NCBI GenBank assembly: GCA_905233515.1
Contig: CAJOEQ010000032.1
Span: 2,190-10,019, forward strand
DNA length: 7,830 nt
Source of the DNA: an uncultured Synergistales bacterium
GTDB lineage: Bacteria; Synergistota; Synergistia; Synergistales; Aminobacteriaceae
Direction of reading: 5' to 3'
The stretch's first letter is position 1. Every line of letters begins with the position of its first letter. Shown piece after piece: positions 1 to 6,443 of the stretch. The notes under the pieces were generated by a model. The model searched no databases. It saw nothing but the letters and a program-made list of their open reading frames with translations, and was not told the DNA's origin. A program made the position numbers and the translations under genes.

Positions 1-662
1 ATACCGACTCCGAGTCTGTTACAGGTCTCGTATAATTTTTCGCGTTCTGGATTCATATTTGTTAAATGATTCGAGTAATTCTCATCAGCCCATAAATCTT
101 CTACATTTTCGCTCGCTGGCTGTAAATCATAGCACGGGTTAACGCTGAACATTAATACTTCAATTGAATGACTCTCAACAGCTTTTAACGCTACCTGCGG
201 ATTATGTGAGCTTAAGCCGATATGCTTAATTAAGCCTAAATTTTTTAATTCACGGGCATATTCAAGAATTCCGTTATTAATTATCTCGTCCCAGTCGTCA
301 AGAGCATCGCAGTAATGAATCATTCCCACGTCAATATAATCAACTTGTAAAAGTTTTAGCATTTCTTGAAAGCCTGTTTTAACTTCCTGTAAATTTCTTG
401 TGCGCATATATTGATCATTTTTCCAGACTGAACATAAATGACTCTGAATTATAAATTTTCCGCGCCTATTCTTTAGTGCTTGGCCGATTGCTGAACGTAA
501 TTCAGGATCAGGCGAATATAAATCAAAATAGTTAATGCCGTTTTTTTCCGCGAAATTAAATAATTTCTCACACATTAAATAATTCTCTTCGGTCATTCCT
601 TCACAGCCTAAAGCAATTTCACTGACTTTTAAGCCGGTCGCACCGAGTTCACGATAACGCAT
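1..662 (-). CDS. Aldo/keto reductase, 3' end cut off by window edge
   Basis: About 220 N-terminal residues are visible, starting at ATG 660-662; the frame runs open off the window start. The protein begins MRYRELGATGLKVSEIALG, the standard opening of aldo/keto reductases, which reduce carbonyls with NAD(P)H on a TIM barrel. Later segments DYIDVGMIHY (about 108-117) and LIKHIGLSSHNP (about 144-155) also fit the family. The catalytic tetrad is atypical. Asp47 and the His of MIHY are present, but the usual FDTAxxYG is FDLYSPDPELRSAIG with no Tyr five residues after Asp. The usual TK after the third strand reads SH (FIIQSHL). From memory, a group of anaerobe reductases with this pattern carries a C-terminal 4Fe-4S ferredoxin-like domain; that part lies outside the window. 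The start is supported by GAGGGGAG at 672-679, 9 nt upstream. The gene sits 64 nt after the phosphatase gene and has its own likely promoter. Confidence 0.9.
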   Translation of the reverse strand, partial: MRYRELGATGLKVSEIALGCEGMTEENYLMCEKLFNFAEKNGINYFDLYSPDPELRSAIGQALKNRRGKFIIQSHLCSVWKNDQYMRTRNLQEVKTGFQEMLKLLQVDYIDVGMIHYCDALDDWDEIINNGILEYARELKNLGLIKHIGLSSHNPQVALKAVESHSIEVLMFSVNPCYDLQPASENVEDLWADENYSNHLTNMNPEREKLYETCNRLGVG

Positions 663-694
663 TAAAAAATTCTCCCCTCAAAAAATTTACTTGC

Positions 695-725
695 ATTATA
701 ACGCGTTAAAGCATGAATTAAGCAA
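695..725 (-). promoter_or_regulatory. Promoter of the aldo/keto reductase gene with a 19-bp spacer
   Basis: On the minus strand a perfect -10 TATAAT (695-700) lies 19 bp downstream of TTGCTT (720-725; four of six match TTGACA). Transcription would begin near 688, leaving a leader of about 25 nt with the GAGGGGAG ribosome binding site. A 19-bp spacer is poor for unaided sigma-70 use but is the hallmark of promoters activated by MerR-family proteins, which untwist the spacer. A MerR gene lies two genes upstream. An alternative -35, TTAATT (716-721), would give a 15-bp spacer, which is less attractive. Confidence 0.55.
705..722 (-). promoter_or_regulatory. Candidate AdhR-like MerR operator inside the reductase promoter
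   Basis: Minus strand reads CTTAATT-CATG-CTTTAAC, located in the spacer and touching the -35. It matches 11 of 14 fixed positions of the Bacillus AdhR operator as I recall it, CTTAAAG-N4-CTTTAAG. The dyad itself is imperfect: TTAA arms and a palindromic CATG centre are kept, while the outermost and two inner pairs are not. Assignment to the MerR protein encoded at 1846-2286 is inference. Confidence 0.45.
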
Positions 726-726
726 A

Positions 727-1824
727 TTATTCAAGTATTCTAGATTTCAGCGCGTTTAATTCTGACTCGGTCATGCCTGAATCAATCAAAAATTTTTCTG
801 CATAACGTGAAAGATTCGCGGATTTGATATTAATATTTTCGTCCTGAACTATAAAATTTATCATAGGCTCAAGAATTTCAGCGACAATAATATTATATTT
901 CTGCGGGTCATTCTCGCGAGTCAGTCCGTAATAATTCGAGTAAGAAAGCATATAATTATTCACAATCTCATCATATGAAGCTCCGGCAAATGCACCGATT
1001 AAAGCAAAAACAAAGCCCGTTCTGTCTTTACCCTCTAAACAATGAATCAAATAAGCCCCTTCATGCTTTGAGAGTTCGGCCAAGCCTGAAGCTAATTTTG
1101 CCCTGAATTTAATATCTTGAAAATTTATTGATAACTTAATGGGAATAACGCATTTATTCTCGTATAAATTTTTGAAGTGAGGCGAATTAAAATCAGATTT
1201 TGACATGAAATTTTTTATTTTAGAGTCATCATCAGCAAGATTTAATATACATTTAATGCCTGCCATTTTCGCTAATTTATCGACATAAGCCGCCCTATTA
1301 TTCGAATTATCACAAGGCGATGCAGAACTATATATATAATTCTCCTTGAGACGGCCTATATTTACAGCTCTAAAATTTGCAAATACTTCATCACTTGAAT
1401 AATCTTCGCGGTTATCTGTGTAGCGTAAATTTCTAGCTTCCTGAACGGCTTTATATTTCCCGCGCTGATTTAATGAGATTATCACAGAGTCTGACTCGTT
1501 CAAATTCAAATCCTGCCATAAGTCCGAGCCGTAATTTTTTTGCAGCCAAATATTTTTACGCCCATGATAAGCAATTAAAAGGGGATCTCCTAATTTCACG
1601 TAATAGCCGCTGTAGTAGGGAATATCTATAAATTTTTCACCGTTTGAGAATTCAATATTAACACTGTCGCCGTATTCAAAGCCCAGTGAGTTAAATTTTT
1701 CTATGCTGCTATGAATTACAATTCCGCCGTAAGTATTCTGATGAGAAATCAAAAATTTACCTCCCGCAAATGCACTTGACTCAAACGCAATTAATAAAAG
1801 CAATAACACAGCAAATTTTTTCAT
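727..1824 (-). CDS. Exported cysteine-based (tyrosine-type) phosphatase with N-terminal beta domain
   Basis: A 365-residue protein with a classical signal peptide: MKK, a Leu-rich core to about residue 13, and likely cleavage after AFA at residue 20. The mature protein should act outside the cytoplasmic membrane. Residues about 21-125 form a region with YGGIVIHSS, GFEYGDSVNIEF and GDPLLIAYHGR. I associate this pattern with a small beta-barrel like the C-terminal domain of SAM hydroxide adenosyltransferases; this is a memory-based, tentative reading. Residues about 150-335 are a Y_phosphatase3-type domain, with NLADDD near 195-200 and the P-loop HCLEGKDRTG at 261-270 (C-x5-R with nucleophile Cys262 and Arg268). 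Both are intact, so activity on phosphotyrosine, phosphoserine or phosphoinositide is plausible; the substrate is unknown. ATG at 1822-1824 follows AGGAGG (1836-1841) by 11 nt. It lies 21 nt after the MerR gene, so co-transcription is likely. Confidence 0.88.
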   Translation of the reverse strand: MKKFAVLLLLLIAFESSAFAGGKFLISHQNTYGGIVIHSSIEKFNSLGFEYGDSVNIEFSNGEKFIDIPYYSGYYVKLGDPLLIAYHGRKNIWLQKNYGSDLWQDLNLNESDSVIISLNQRGKYKAVQEARNLRYTDNREDYSSDEVFANFRAVNIGRLKENYIYSSASPCDNSNNRAAYVDKLAKMAGIKCILNLADDDSKIKNFMSKSDFNSPHFKNLYENKCVIPIKLSINFQDIKFRAKLASGLAELSKHEGAYLIHCLEGKDRTGFVFALIGAFAGASYDEIVNNYMLSYSNYYGLTRENDPQKYNIIVAEILEPMINFIVQDENINIKSANLSRYAEKFLIDSGMTESELNALKSRILE

Positions 1825-1845
1825 GAGTAATAAAGCCTCCTAAAA

Positions 1846-2286
1846 CTAAATAACTTTATGCAAATTTTCACGTGCTATTCTAAATTTTTCGGGAATATCT
1901 GACTCATCAATTGCAGAAGTTGAGCCGATTTCGCATGCTTTCTCATAAAACCAGCATTTATACTCGATCATGTTTAATACATCCTGCAAATTCTTTAGCT
2001 CATCACGCAAAATATCACGTCTCTTGTGAAATATCGCGAGTCTTTCGCTTAATGTCCCGTCGCCCTGCTCTAACATGTCAATAAAATTTTTTATATCTCT
2101 TATCGACAAGCCCGAACGTTTTAGGCAATTTATTAATTTTATGCTTGCTATATCGTCATCAGAGAAGAGTCGAATATTATTATTATCGCGCTTAAGAGAC
2201 GGCAGCAAGCCCTGACTATCATAATAACGCAAAGTAGACGCAGGAAGTCCCGTTATTTGTGAAATTTGTTTTATAGTATAAGGCAA
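1846..2286 (-). CDS. MerR-family transcriptional regulator, AdhR/NmlR-like, TTG start
   Basis: A cytoplasmic DNA-binding regulator of 146 residues when read from TTG 2284-2286. The winged helix-turn-helix covers about residues 3-70: YTIKQISQITGLPASTLRYYD is the MerR recognition signature, followed by GLLP and wing residues. A dimerisation coiled coil follows at about 77-115, then a short effector tail with YKCWFYEKA. The start was chosen because GGAGGAG lies 8 nt before it. A longer in-frame TTG at 2331 would add 15 residues (161 aa) but has GGAGGC almost touching it and overlaps the previous gene by 14 nt. With the shorter start, Cys54 in INCLKRSGLSI aligns with the reactive Cys of AdhR (IKCMRNAGLSI, from memory) and NmlR, which sense aldehydes and thiol stress. 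Two further Cys are in the tail. Its likely target is the reductase promoter at 695-725. Confidence 0.88.
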   Translation of the reverse strand: MPYTIKQISQITGLPASTLRYYDSQGLLPSLKRDNNNIRLFSDDDIASIKLINCLKRSGLSIRDIKNFIDMLEQGDGTLSERLAIFHKRRDILRDELKNLQDVLNMIEYKCWFYEKACEIGSTSAIDESDIPEKFRIARENLHKVI

Positions 2287-2294
2287 AATTTTAT

Positions 2295-2301
2295 CTCCTC
2301 C
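2295..2301 (-). promoter_or_regulatory. Ribosome binding site fixing the MerR start
   Basis: GGAGGAG on the minus strand, 8 nt before TTG 2286. It is the strongest Shine-Dalgarno sequence near this gene and decides for the 146-residue protein over the 161-residue reading. Confidence 0.75.
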
Positions 2302-2317
2302 ATATAAATATATAACT

Positions 2318-3724
2318 CTAAATTTTTCCAAGCCTCCGAAGAGATTTTAAAGCGTCCTCGTTGTTTTGCTCGGCTGCTAATTTGTAAAATTTTACCACTT
2401 GATTAATATCTCGTCGGACTCCTTCTCCGTTTTCGTACATTTGACCGAGTGCAAATAAAGACTCTGGGTGATTTTTCCCTGCTGCCTGAGAAAAATATTT
2501 TATTGCCTCGTTATAATTTTGTCTTAAATCTTTCCCCGTCCTATAAAGTTGTCCCATTATGTATTGAGACTCTGCGTGACCTTGTAAAGCTGCTTTGCTC
2601 CATAATTCTACAGCCTTGCGTTTGTCTTGATTCACTCCATCACCGGAATAATATAGAAATCCTAAATAATATTGTGAGTCAGCATCTCCCTTCAGTGCCG
2701 CACGTGAATAATATTCGGCTGCCTTGCTGTAGTCTTGTGGGACTCCTTCTCCTCGATAATAAATATTTCCGAGTTTAACAAGTGCTCTTAAATGATTCTG
2801 TTCGGCTGCTTGAGAAAAATATTTTATTGACTCGTTAAAATTGTGCATTCCCTCGTAAATCAAGCCTAGATTATATTGTGACTCAGCATGTCCCCGCCCG
2901 GCTGATTTCTTTAACATTTGAATAGCCCTGTCTGAGTCCGGTTTTACTCCTTCACCGTTAAAAAAATTCATTCCCAGTGTGAAAAGTGAGTCCGGGTCGT
3001 CGTCATAATATTCGAGTCCCTCCGGTGCTTCAGTCGAGTTAATTTGCGAGCTGGGATTTATATATATCTGCATTTCTTTTGTTTCGCCTGATAAATCGTA
3101 CTTAATATCATATAAATCAAGCATTATTTTATTTGCTCCGGGTAAACTTGTAACTTTGCTGAATTTAACGTGCTTCCCTTGAGACGTATATAATTTTGTG
3201 AGATAAATTCTCGCGTTAGTTTGACTCGTGGCCTGTGCCGGGTTGTCTTTGCTGCCGAACGGTGATTTTTTCTCATTGAGAAATGCAAATTTTTCGGGAT
3301 GTGTAGTTATTTCATTCTGAAGTCTAGCTATTATGCTTTCTTGAGAGTTTAATTCTTTTACAGCACTGAACATTTTACCGGATTTCTTGTCATATAATTC
3401 AACGCAGACCGCATAATACACGCAAAACGCAAAAATAATTTTTTCCTGCTGAGTCAACTTCCCGCGAGTCGCCTCAAGAGTTCCAAGTGCAGAAAATGGG
3501 AGCTTGATTTTATCTGATTCGGGAATAGTTAAATTTTTTATCAGCATGTCAGCAAGCAAAATAAAAGCCTCGTTTAAATCCTGAATGCTTAATTTATAGT
3601 GAGTAAGCTCGTTCAAAGAAAATAATAAATCATAACGAGAATCTAAAATCTCACGCGGCAAATTTGAATCAATGACCGGCAATAATTCTAATTCAGTCCT
3701 GAAATCTGCTTTACTGAATATCAA
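2318..3724 (-). CDS. Sel1-like repeat protein with unrecognised N-terminal domain
   Basis: A 468-residue protein without signal peptide or membrane segment, presumably cytoplasmic. Residues about 243-457 are six Sel1-type repeats of ~36 residues, an alpha-solenoid used for protein-protein contacts. Examples are LGNIYYRGEGVPQDYSKAAEYY and LGQMYENGEGVRRDINQVVKFY. Repeat 2 (about 280-312) has lost the GxGV loop and is about four residues short; repeat 5 has TGKDL instead. Residues 1-240 are mainly helical-looking up to about 150, then probably beta-rich (about 170-225). I recognise no family there. The start is a TTG (3722-3724) with AAGGAG 10 nt upstream; no ATG lies nearby. The gene follows the restriction subunit by 15 nt, so it is probably translated from the same message. 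A partner or scaffold role for the restriction system is possible but only suggested by position. Confidence 0.87.
   Translation of the reverse strand: MIFSKADFRTELELLPVIDSNLPREILDSRYDLLFSLNELTHYKLSIQDLNEAFILLADMLIKNLTIPESDKIKLPFSALGTLEATRGKLTQQEKIIFAFCVYYAVCVELYDKKSGKMFSAVKELNSQESIIARLQNEITTHPEKFAFLNEKKSPFGSKDNPAQATSQTNARIYLTKLYTSQGKHVKFSKVTSLPGANKIMLDLYDIKYDLSGETKEMQIYINPSSQINSTEAPEGLEYYDDDPDSLFTLGMNFFNGEGVKPDSDRAIQMLKKSAGRGHAESQYNLGLIYEGMHNFNESIKYFSQAAEQNHLRALVKLGNIYYRGEGVPQDYSKAAEYYSRAALKGDADSQYYLGFLYYSGDGVNQDKRKAVELWSKAALQGHAESQYIMGQLYRTGKDLRQNYNEAIKYFSQAAGKNHPESLFALGQMYENGEGVRRDINQVVKFYKLAAEQNNEDALKSLRRLGKI
2481..2518 (-). repeat. Internal DNA repeat, copy A (Sel1 repeat 5)
   Basis: A 38-nt stretch differing from copy B (2805-2842) at three positions. 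It encodes the NEAIKYFSQAAG segment. The copies are 324 nt apart, exactly three 36-codon repeat units, suggesting fairly recent duplication or gene conversion within the solenoid. Confidence 0.7.
2805..2842 (-). repeat. Internal DNA repeat, copy B (Sel1 repeat 2)
   Basis: Partner of 2481-2518, encoding NESIKYFSQAAE in the repeat that lacks the GxGV loop. Identity is at the DNA level (35 of 38), higher than among the other repeat units. Confidence 0.7.
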
Positions 3725-3734
3725 ATTATAATCA

Positions 3735-3740
3735 CTCCTT
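3735..3740 (-). promoter_or_regulatory. Ribosome binding site for the Sel1 protein, abutting the res stop codon
   Basis: AAGGAG on the minus strand, 10 nt before TTG 3724. Its first base is the last base of the TAA stop of the restriction gene (3740-3742), consistent with translational coupling of the two genes. Confidence 0.65.
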
Positions 3741-6439
3741 TATAAATATTTCGCTATAATTCCGTCTATATCAGCTATATTATACGAGACTTCACAAGCC
3801 CATCTGCCGAATTCTTTAGCGTCATTCACTGCTGTAACCCAGTCCATTAACGCGCGGCGTTTTGCTTTATCCTGTGCTGACTCTTGGCCTTTTACTTCGA
3901 GAATTAAATTTATATCATTATCAAGTCTTATCAGGAAATCAGGCAAATATTTTTTAACAGCTCCATTATATAAATAATTTATAATGAATCCTAAGTGATC
4001 ATTTTTCGCCCATGCTTGAACGTGTGAATTTCTCTCTAGTGAATAAGACTCGCTTGCTTCCCATGTGCTGTCATAAACGCAATTATTTATATGAGATTTG
4101 CGGGTTATATTATTCGGTTTAGTCGTCCACCATCGCGGCATATCCCCCGTTGAACGAGTGCGGTTAAAATTATCATAGACGGGTATAATTTTCTCGGTGT
4201 TCTCGCTCCTGATTGAGTCCCATAAATTTTTTACGATTCTATACATATTTCCAGCGTATAAAATTTTTTTCCGGCTCTCGTTAATCGCAAATAATTCGGG
4301 AATAATTTTTATTAAATCACTCTGCAAATATTCACGAACTAAATTAATAACTTGTCCCAGTAATAAAATTTTTGAGCCTTTTTCTTTCCATGAGGCTGGC
4401 ACTTCATCAAAAAATTTCGCGGCTGTCTGATAAATTATGCTCTGAAGTCTGAAACTCTCTGCGGCCTTCTCTAAATCAATTTCGCTGACTCTAGTTAAAT
4501 CAACTTGCCCATCTAAGACCGGCGCAATTTCCGCATGAATTATAGTTTTTGCCGCGTCTAATTCAAGAGGTGCTATCGAGTCTAAATCAAGACTCAATTT
4601 TTGCCCGCTCACATATTCAAGTCTCGTTATATTCGGCCAAGTTATAGCAAATTCCCGGCGTTCGTCGAGTGCTTTTATTTCAGTCGTGTTAATAGGAGGA
4701 GTCGGCGTGCCTCCATTCCCTGAGTCTTCATGAGGTAAGAAAGAAAAGGGGACTCCGAAAACATTTACATATTCAGGCGTGAAAAATTCTCCGTCATTTA
4801 ATTTGTCGTATGAAGTCCTTCGCAGGCCTCGCCCTATAACCTGCTCACATAGTAATTGACTCGTAAAAGCACGCAAGCCCATTATATGCGTAACTGTTCT
4901 AGCGTCCCACCCTTCTGACAACATGCCGACTGATATAATATTTCTCAAATTTTCGCCCGGTTTATTTTCTTGTCCGACTGTGTCAACTTTTTCGCGCAGT
5001 AATTCACCCTCTGAACTCGTAGAATCTTCTAATTTACGCGAGTCTATACGCAAAATTTTATCTTCCTCGCAAAGTTCTTCAGGCAATAATAAATCTCTCG
5101 TCAAAAATAATCGTTCGATTCTCTCGGCTGTTCGTGTGCAGTTCGCTACAGTTATCATGACGGGAATTTTTTTATTTGACTCCTGCCACTGTTTAAAGAC
5201 TTCTAACCAGTCAGACGCAAGAGTTTTATACGCACTCCGAACTAAATCGGGCAATAATGACTCAGGAGGCTGCGAACTCGTTAAATTATTTTTCACGTCA
5301 TAATCTGAATAAATATGATACAGCTTTGATTTATAAGTCTCAGGATCAGGCTCTAAATTATCACGAACAACGACGCGCGGAGTCTTCACAAGTCCCGACT
5401 CGATCCCATCACTTAGGGAGAAATCGCTAATTATCCAGCTGAATAAATTTTCTTCACTCGTTTTGCTGCCCGGTATAAATGGAGTCGCCGAGAAATCATA
5501 ACAAGTTAAAATCTTTCTAGCTCGGTGAATCCTGTCAAGTCCCTGAATCCAAATTGTAGCCTCGTTATCTTCTTCTGAAAAATTTTTGCGTTTCCCCTTG
5601 AGTCTATATGCGTGATGAGCTTCATCGTTTATTACTAGCCAGTTTTCAGCCTGACTCCCTAGAATTTTCCGCGAATATGCCGAGTCACTCAATGCCCCGC
5701 GCTTGTCAACTTCTTTGCGTTTTGCGATTGCCGCGTCATCTTCCCAGTTCAAAGCCTGCCAGTTATGAATTATAATTTTTGCCTGACTCATTAATTCCCG
5801 AATCTCAACCGGCAAAATATCAAATTTTTTGTAATAACTCTCTTGATAATCAAATCTTAAAACTTGTAAACGTTTCTTGACTGTGAGATTTGGAGCGACT
5901 ATTAAAATATTTCTCGTGTAATTCATATTTCGCGAGTCCCTGACTTTGTTGCAGACCTGCCAAGCTATTAACATAGCCATTACTATAGTCTTCCCGCCGC
6001 CTGTACATAATTTCGTGCATAATCTTTGAAATTTGCTGCCATCGTCCTGTATTAATTGCTGTCTTCCTTCGCTTGACTCTTTCAGCCATATTAGAGTCTC
6101 TATTGCGTCAAGCTGACAAAAGAAAAATGGGTAATTTCTCCCGCTCATGTCATGCCAGTGATTTAATAATTTGCGGGTTATATTACTTACTCCGGGATAA
6201 TTTGACTCACGCCATTTTTTAACGAGCGGCCTGATTTTATTAACTAGCGCGATTTCTATAAATTGTCCTGAGTCATCATCAAATTTTCTAGCTCCTTTTG
6301 ACGCAACTAAATAGCCCGCACTCCTACGACCTAAGATTTTATCAAAATTTTTGCGTTCCTTGTTATATTCCCAGTGATAAAGCGGCTCACTATAGGGCGA
6401 ATTTATTATTAACTGTGAAATTTTTGCGCTCTCGTTCAT
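3740..6439 (-). CDS. Type III-like restriction subunit: SF2 helicase with C-terminal PD-(D/E)xK nuclease
   Basis: An 899-residue DNA translocase/nuclease, the Res partner of the upstream methyltransferase. Helicase motifs in order: Walker A TGGGKT (146-151), motif Ia region ILIVAPN (178-184), DEAH (272-275), SAT (317-319), motif V SEGWDARTVTHI (508-519), and motif VI QVIGRGLRR (533-541). The C-terminal nuclease has Glu794 in WEASESY, PDF (Asp834) and LILEVKG (Glu848, Lys850), a full PD-x13-ExK site. All key residues are present, so it should be active. Length and motifs match what I recall as the 'BPTD_3080 family restriction endonuclease'; that name is from memory. ATG 6437-6439 lies 4 nt after the mod stop. 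Possible ribosome sites are AAGGAG about 13 nt upstream or AAGGA very close to the start, neither ideal, which points to coupling with mod. It would cut DNA that lacks the partner's methylation. Confidence 0.92.
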   Translation of the reverse strand: MNESAKISQLIINSPYSEPLYHWEYNKERKNFDKILGRRSAGYLVASKGARKFDDDSGQFIEIALVNKIRPLVKKWRESNYPGVSNITRKLLNHWHDMSGRNYPFFFCQLDAIETLIWLKESSEGRQQLIQDDGSKFQRLCTKLCTGGGKTIVMAMLIAWQVCNKVRDSRNMNYTRNILIVAPNLTVKKRLQVLRFDYQESYYKKFDILPVEIRELMSQAKIIIHNWQALNWEDDAAIAKRKEVDKRGALSDSAYSRKILGSQAENWLVINDEAHHAYRLKGKRKNFSEEDNEATIWIQGLDRIHRARKILTCYDFSATPFIPGSKTSEENLFSWIISDFSLSDGIESGLVKTPRVVVRDNLEPDPETYKSKLYHIYSDYDVKNNLTSSQPPESLLPDLVRSAYKTLASDWLEVFKQWQESNKKIPVMITVANCTRTAERIERLFLTRDLLLPEELCEEDKILRIDSRKLEDSTSSEGELLREKVDTVGQENKPGENLRNIISVGMLSEGWDARTVTHIMGLRAFTSQLLCEQVIGRGLRRTSYDKLNDGEFFTPEYVNVFGVPFSFLPHEDSGNGGTPTPPINTTEIKALDERREFAITWPNITRLEYVSGQKLSLDLDSIAPLELDAAKTIIHAEIAPVLDGQVDLTRVSEIDLEKAAESFRLQSIIYQTAAKFFDEVPASWKEKGSKILLLGQVINLVREYLQSDLIKIIPELFAINESRKKILYAGNMYRIVKNLWDSIRSENTEKIIPVYDNFNRTRSTGDMPRWWTTKPNNITRKSHINNCVYDSTWEASESYSLERNSHVQAWAKNDHLGFIINYLYNGAVKKYLPDFLIRLDNDINLILEVKGQESAQDKAKRRALMDWVTAVNDAKEFGRWACEVSYNIADIDGIIAKYL

Positions 6440-6443
6440 GTCC

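Noticed and set aside
6..16. Inverted repeat GACTC-C-GAGTC
   Set aside because: Inside the reductase coding frame with a one-base loop; expected by chance given the GASTC excess.
699..708. Perfect palindrome TAACGCGTTA overlapping the -10
   Set aside because: It is short and AT-rich at its ends. The AdhR-like element in the spacer fits known MerR geometry better, though a second site cannot be excluded.
663..726. Rho-independent terminator after the phosphatase gene
   Set aside because: Only a weak bulged AT-rich stem can be drawn before the T6 run; promoter and operator elements explain the stretch better.
2449..2778. Plus-strand open frame of 109 codons
   Set aside because: It lies antisense within the Sel1 repeats, has no ribosome binding site, and its translation has no recognisable domain.
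4197..4430. Plus-strand open frame of 77 codons
   Set aside because: Antisense to the well-supported restriction gene; no ribosome binding site or family resemblance.
4923..5303. Plus-strand open frame of 126 codons
   Set aside because: Antisense to helicase motifs V region of the restriction gene; Ser- and Leu-rich shadow composition only.
5850..6089. Minus-strand open frame of 79 codons in another frame
   Set aside because: Out-of-frame shadow covering the Walker A region of the restriction gene, whose own frame is intact.
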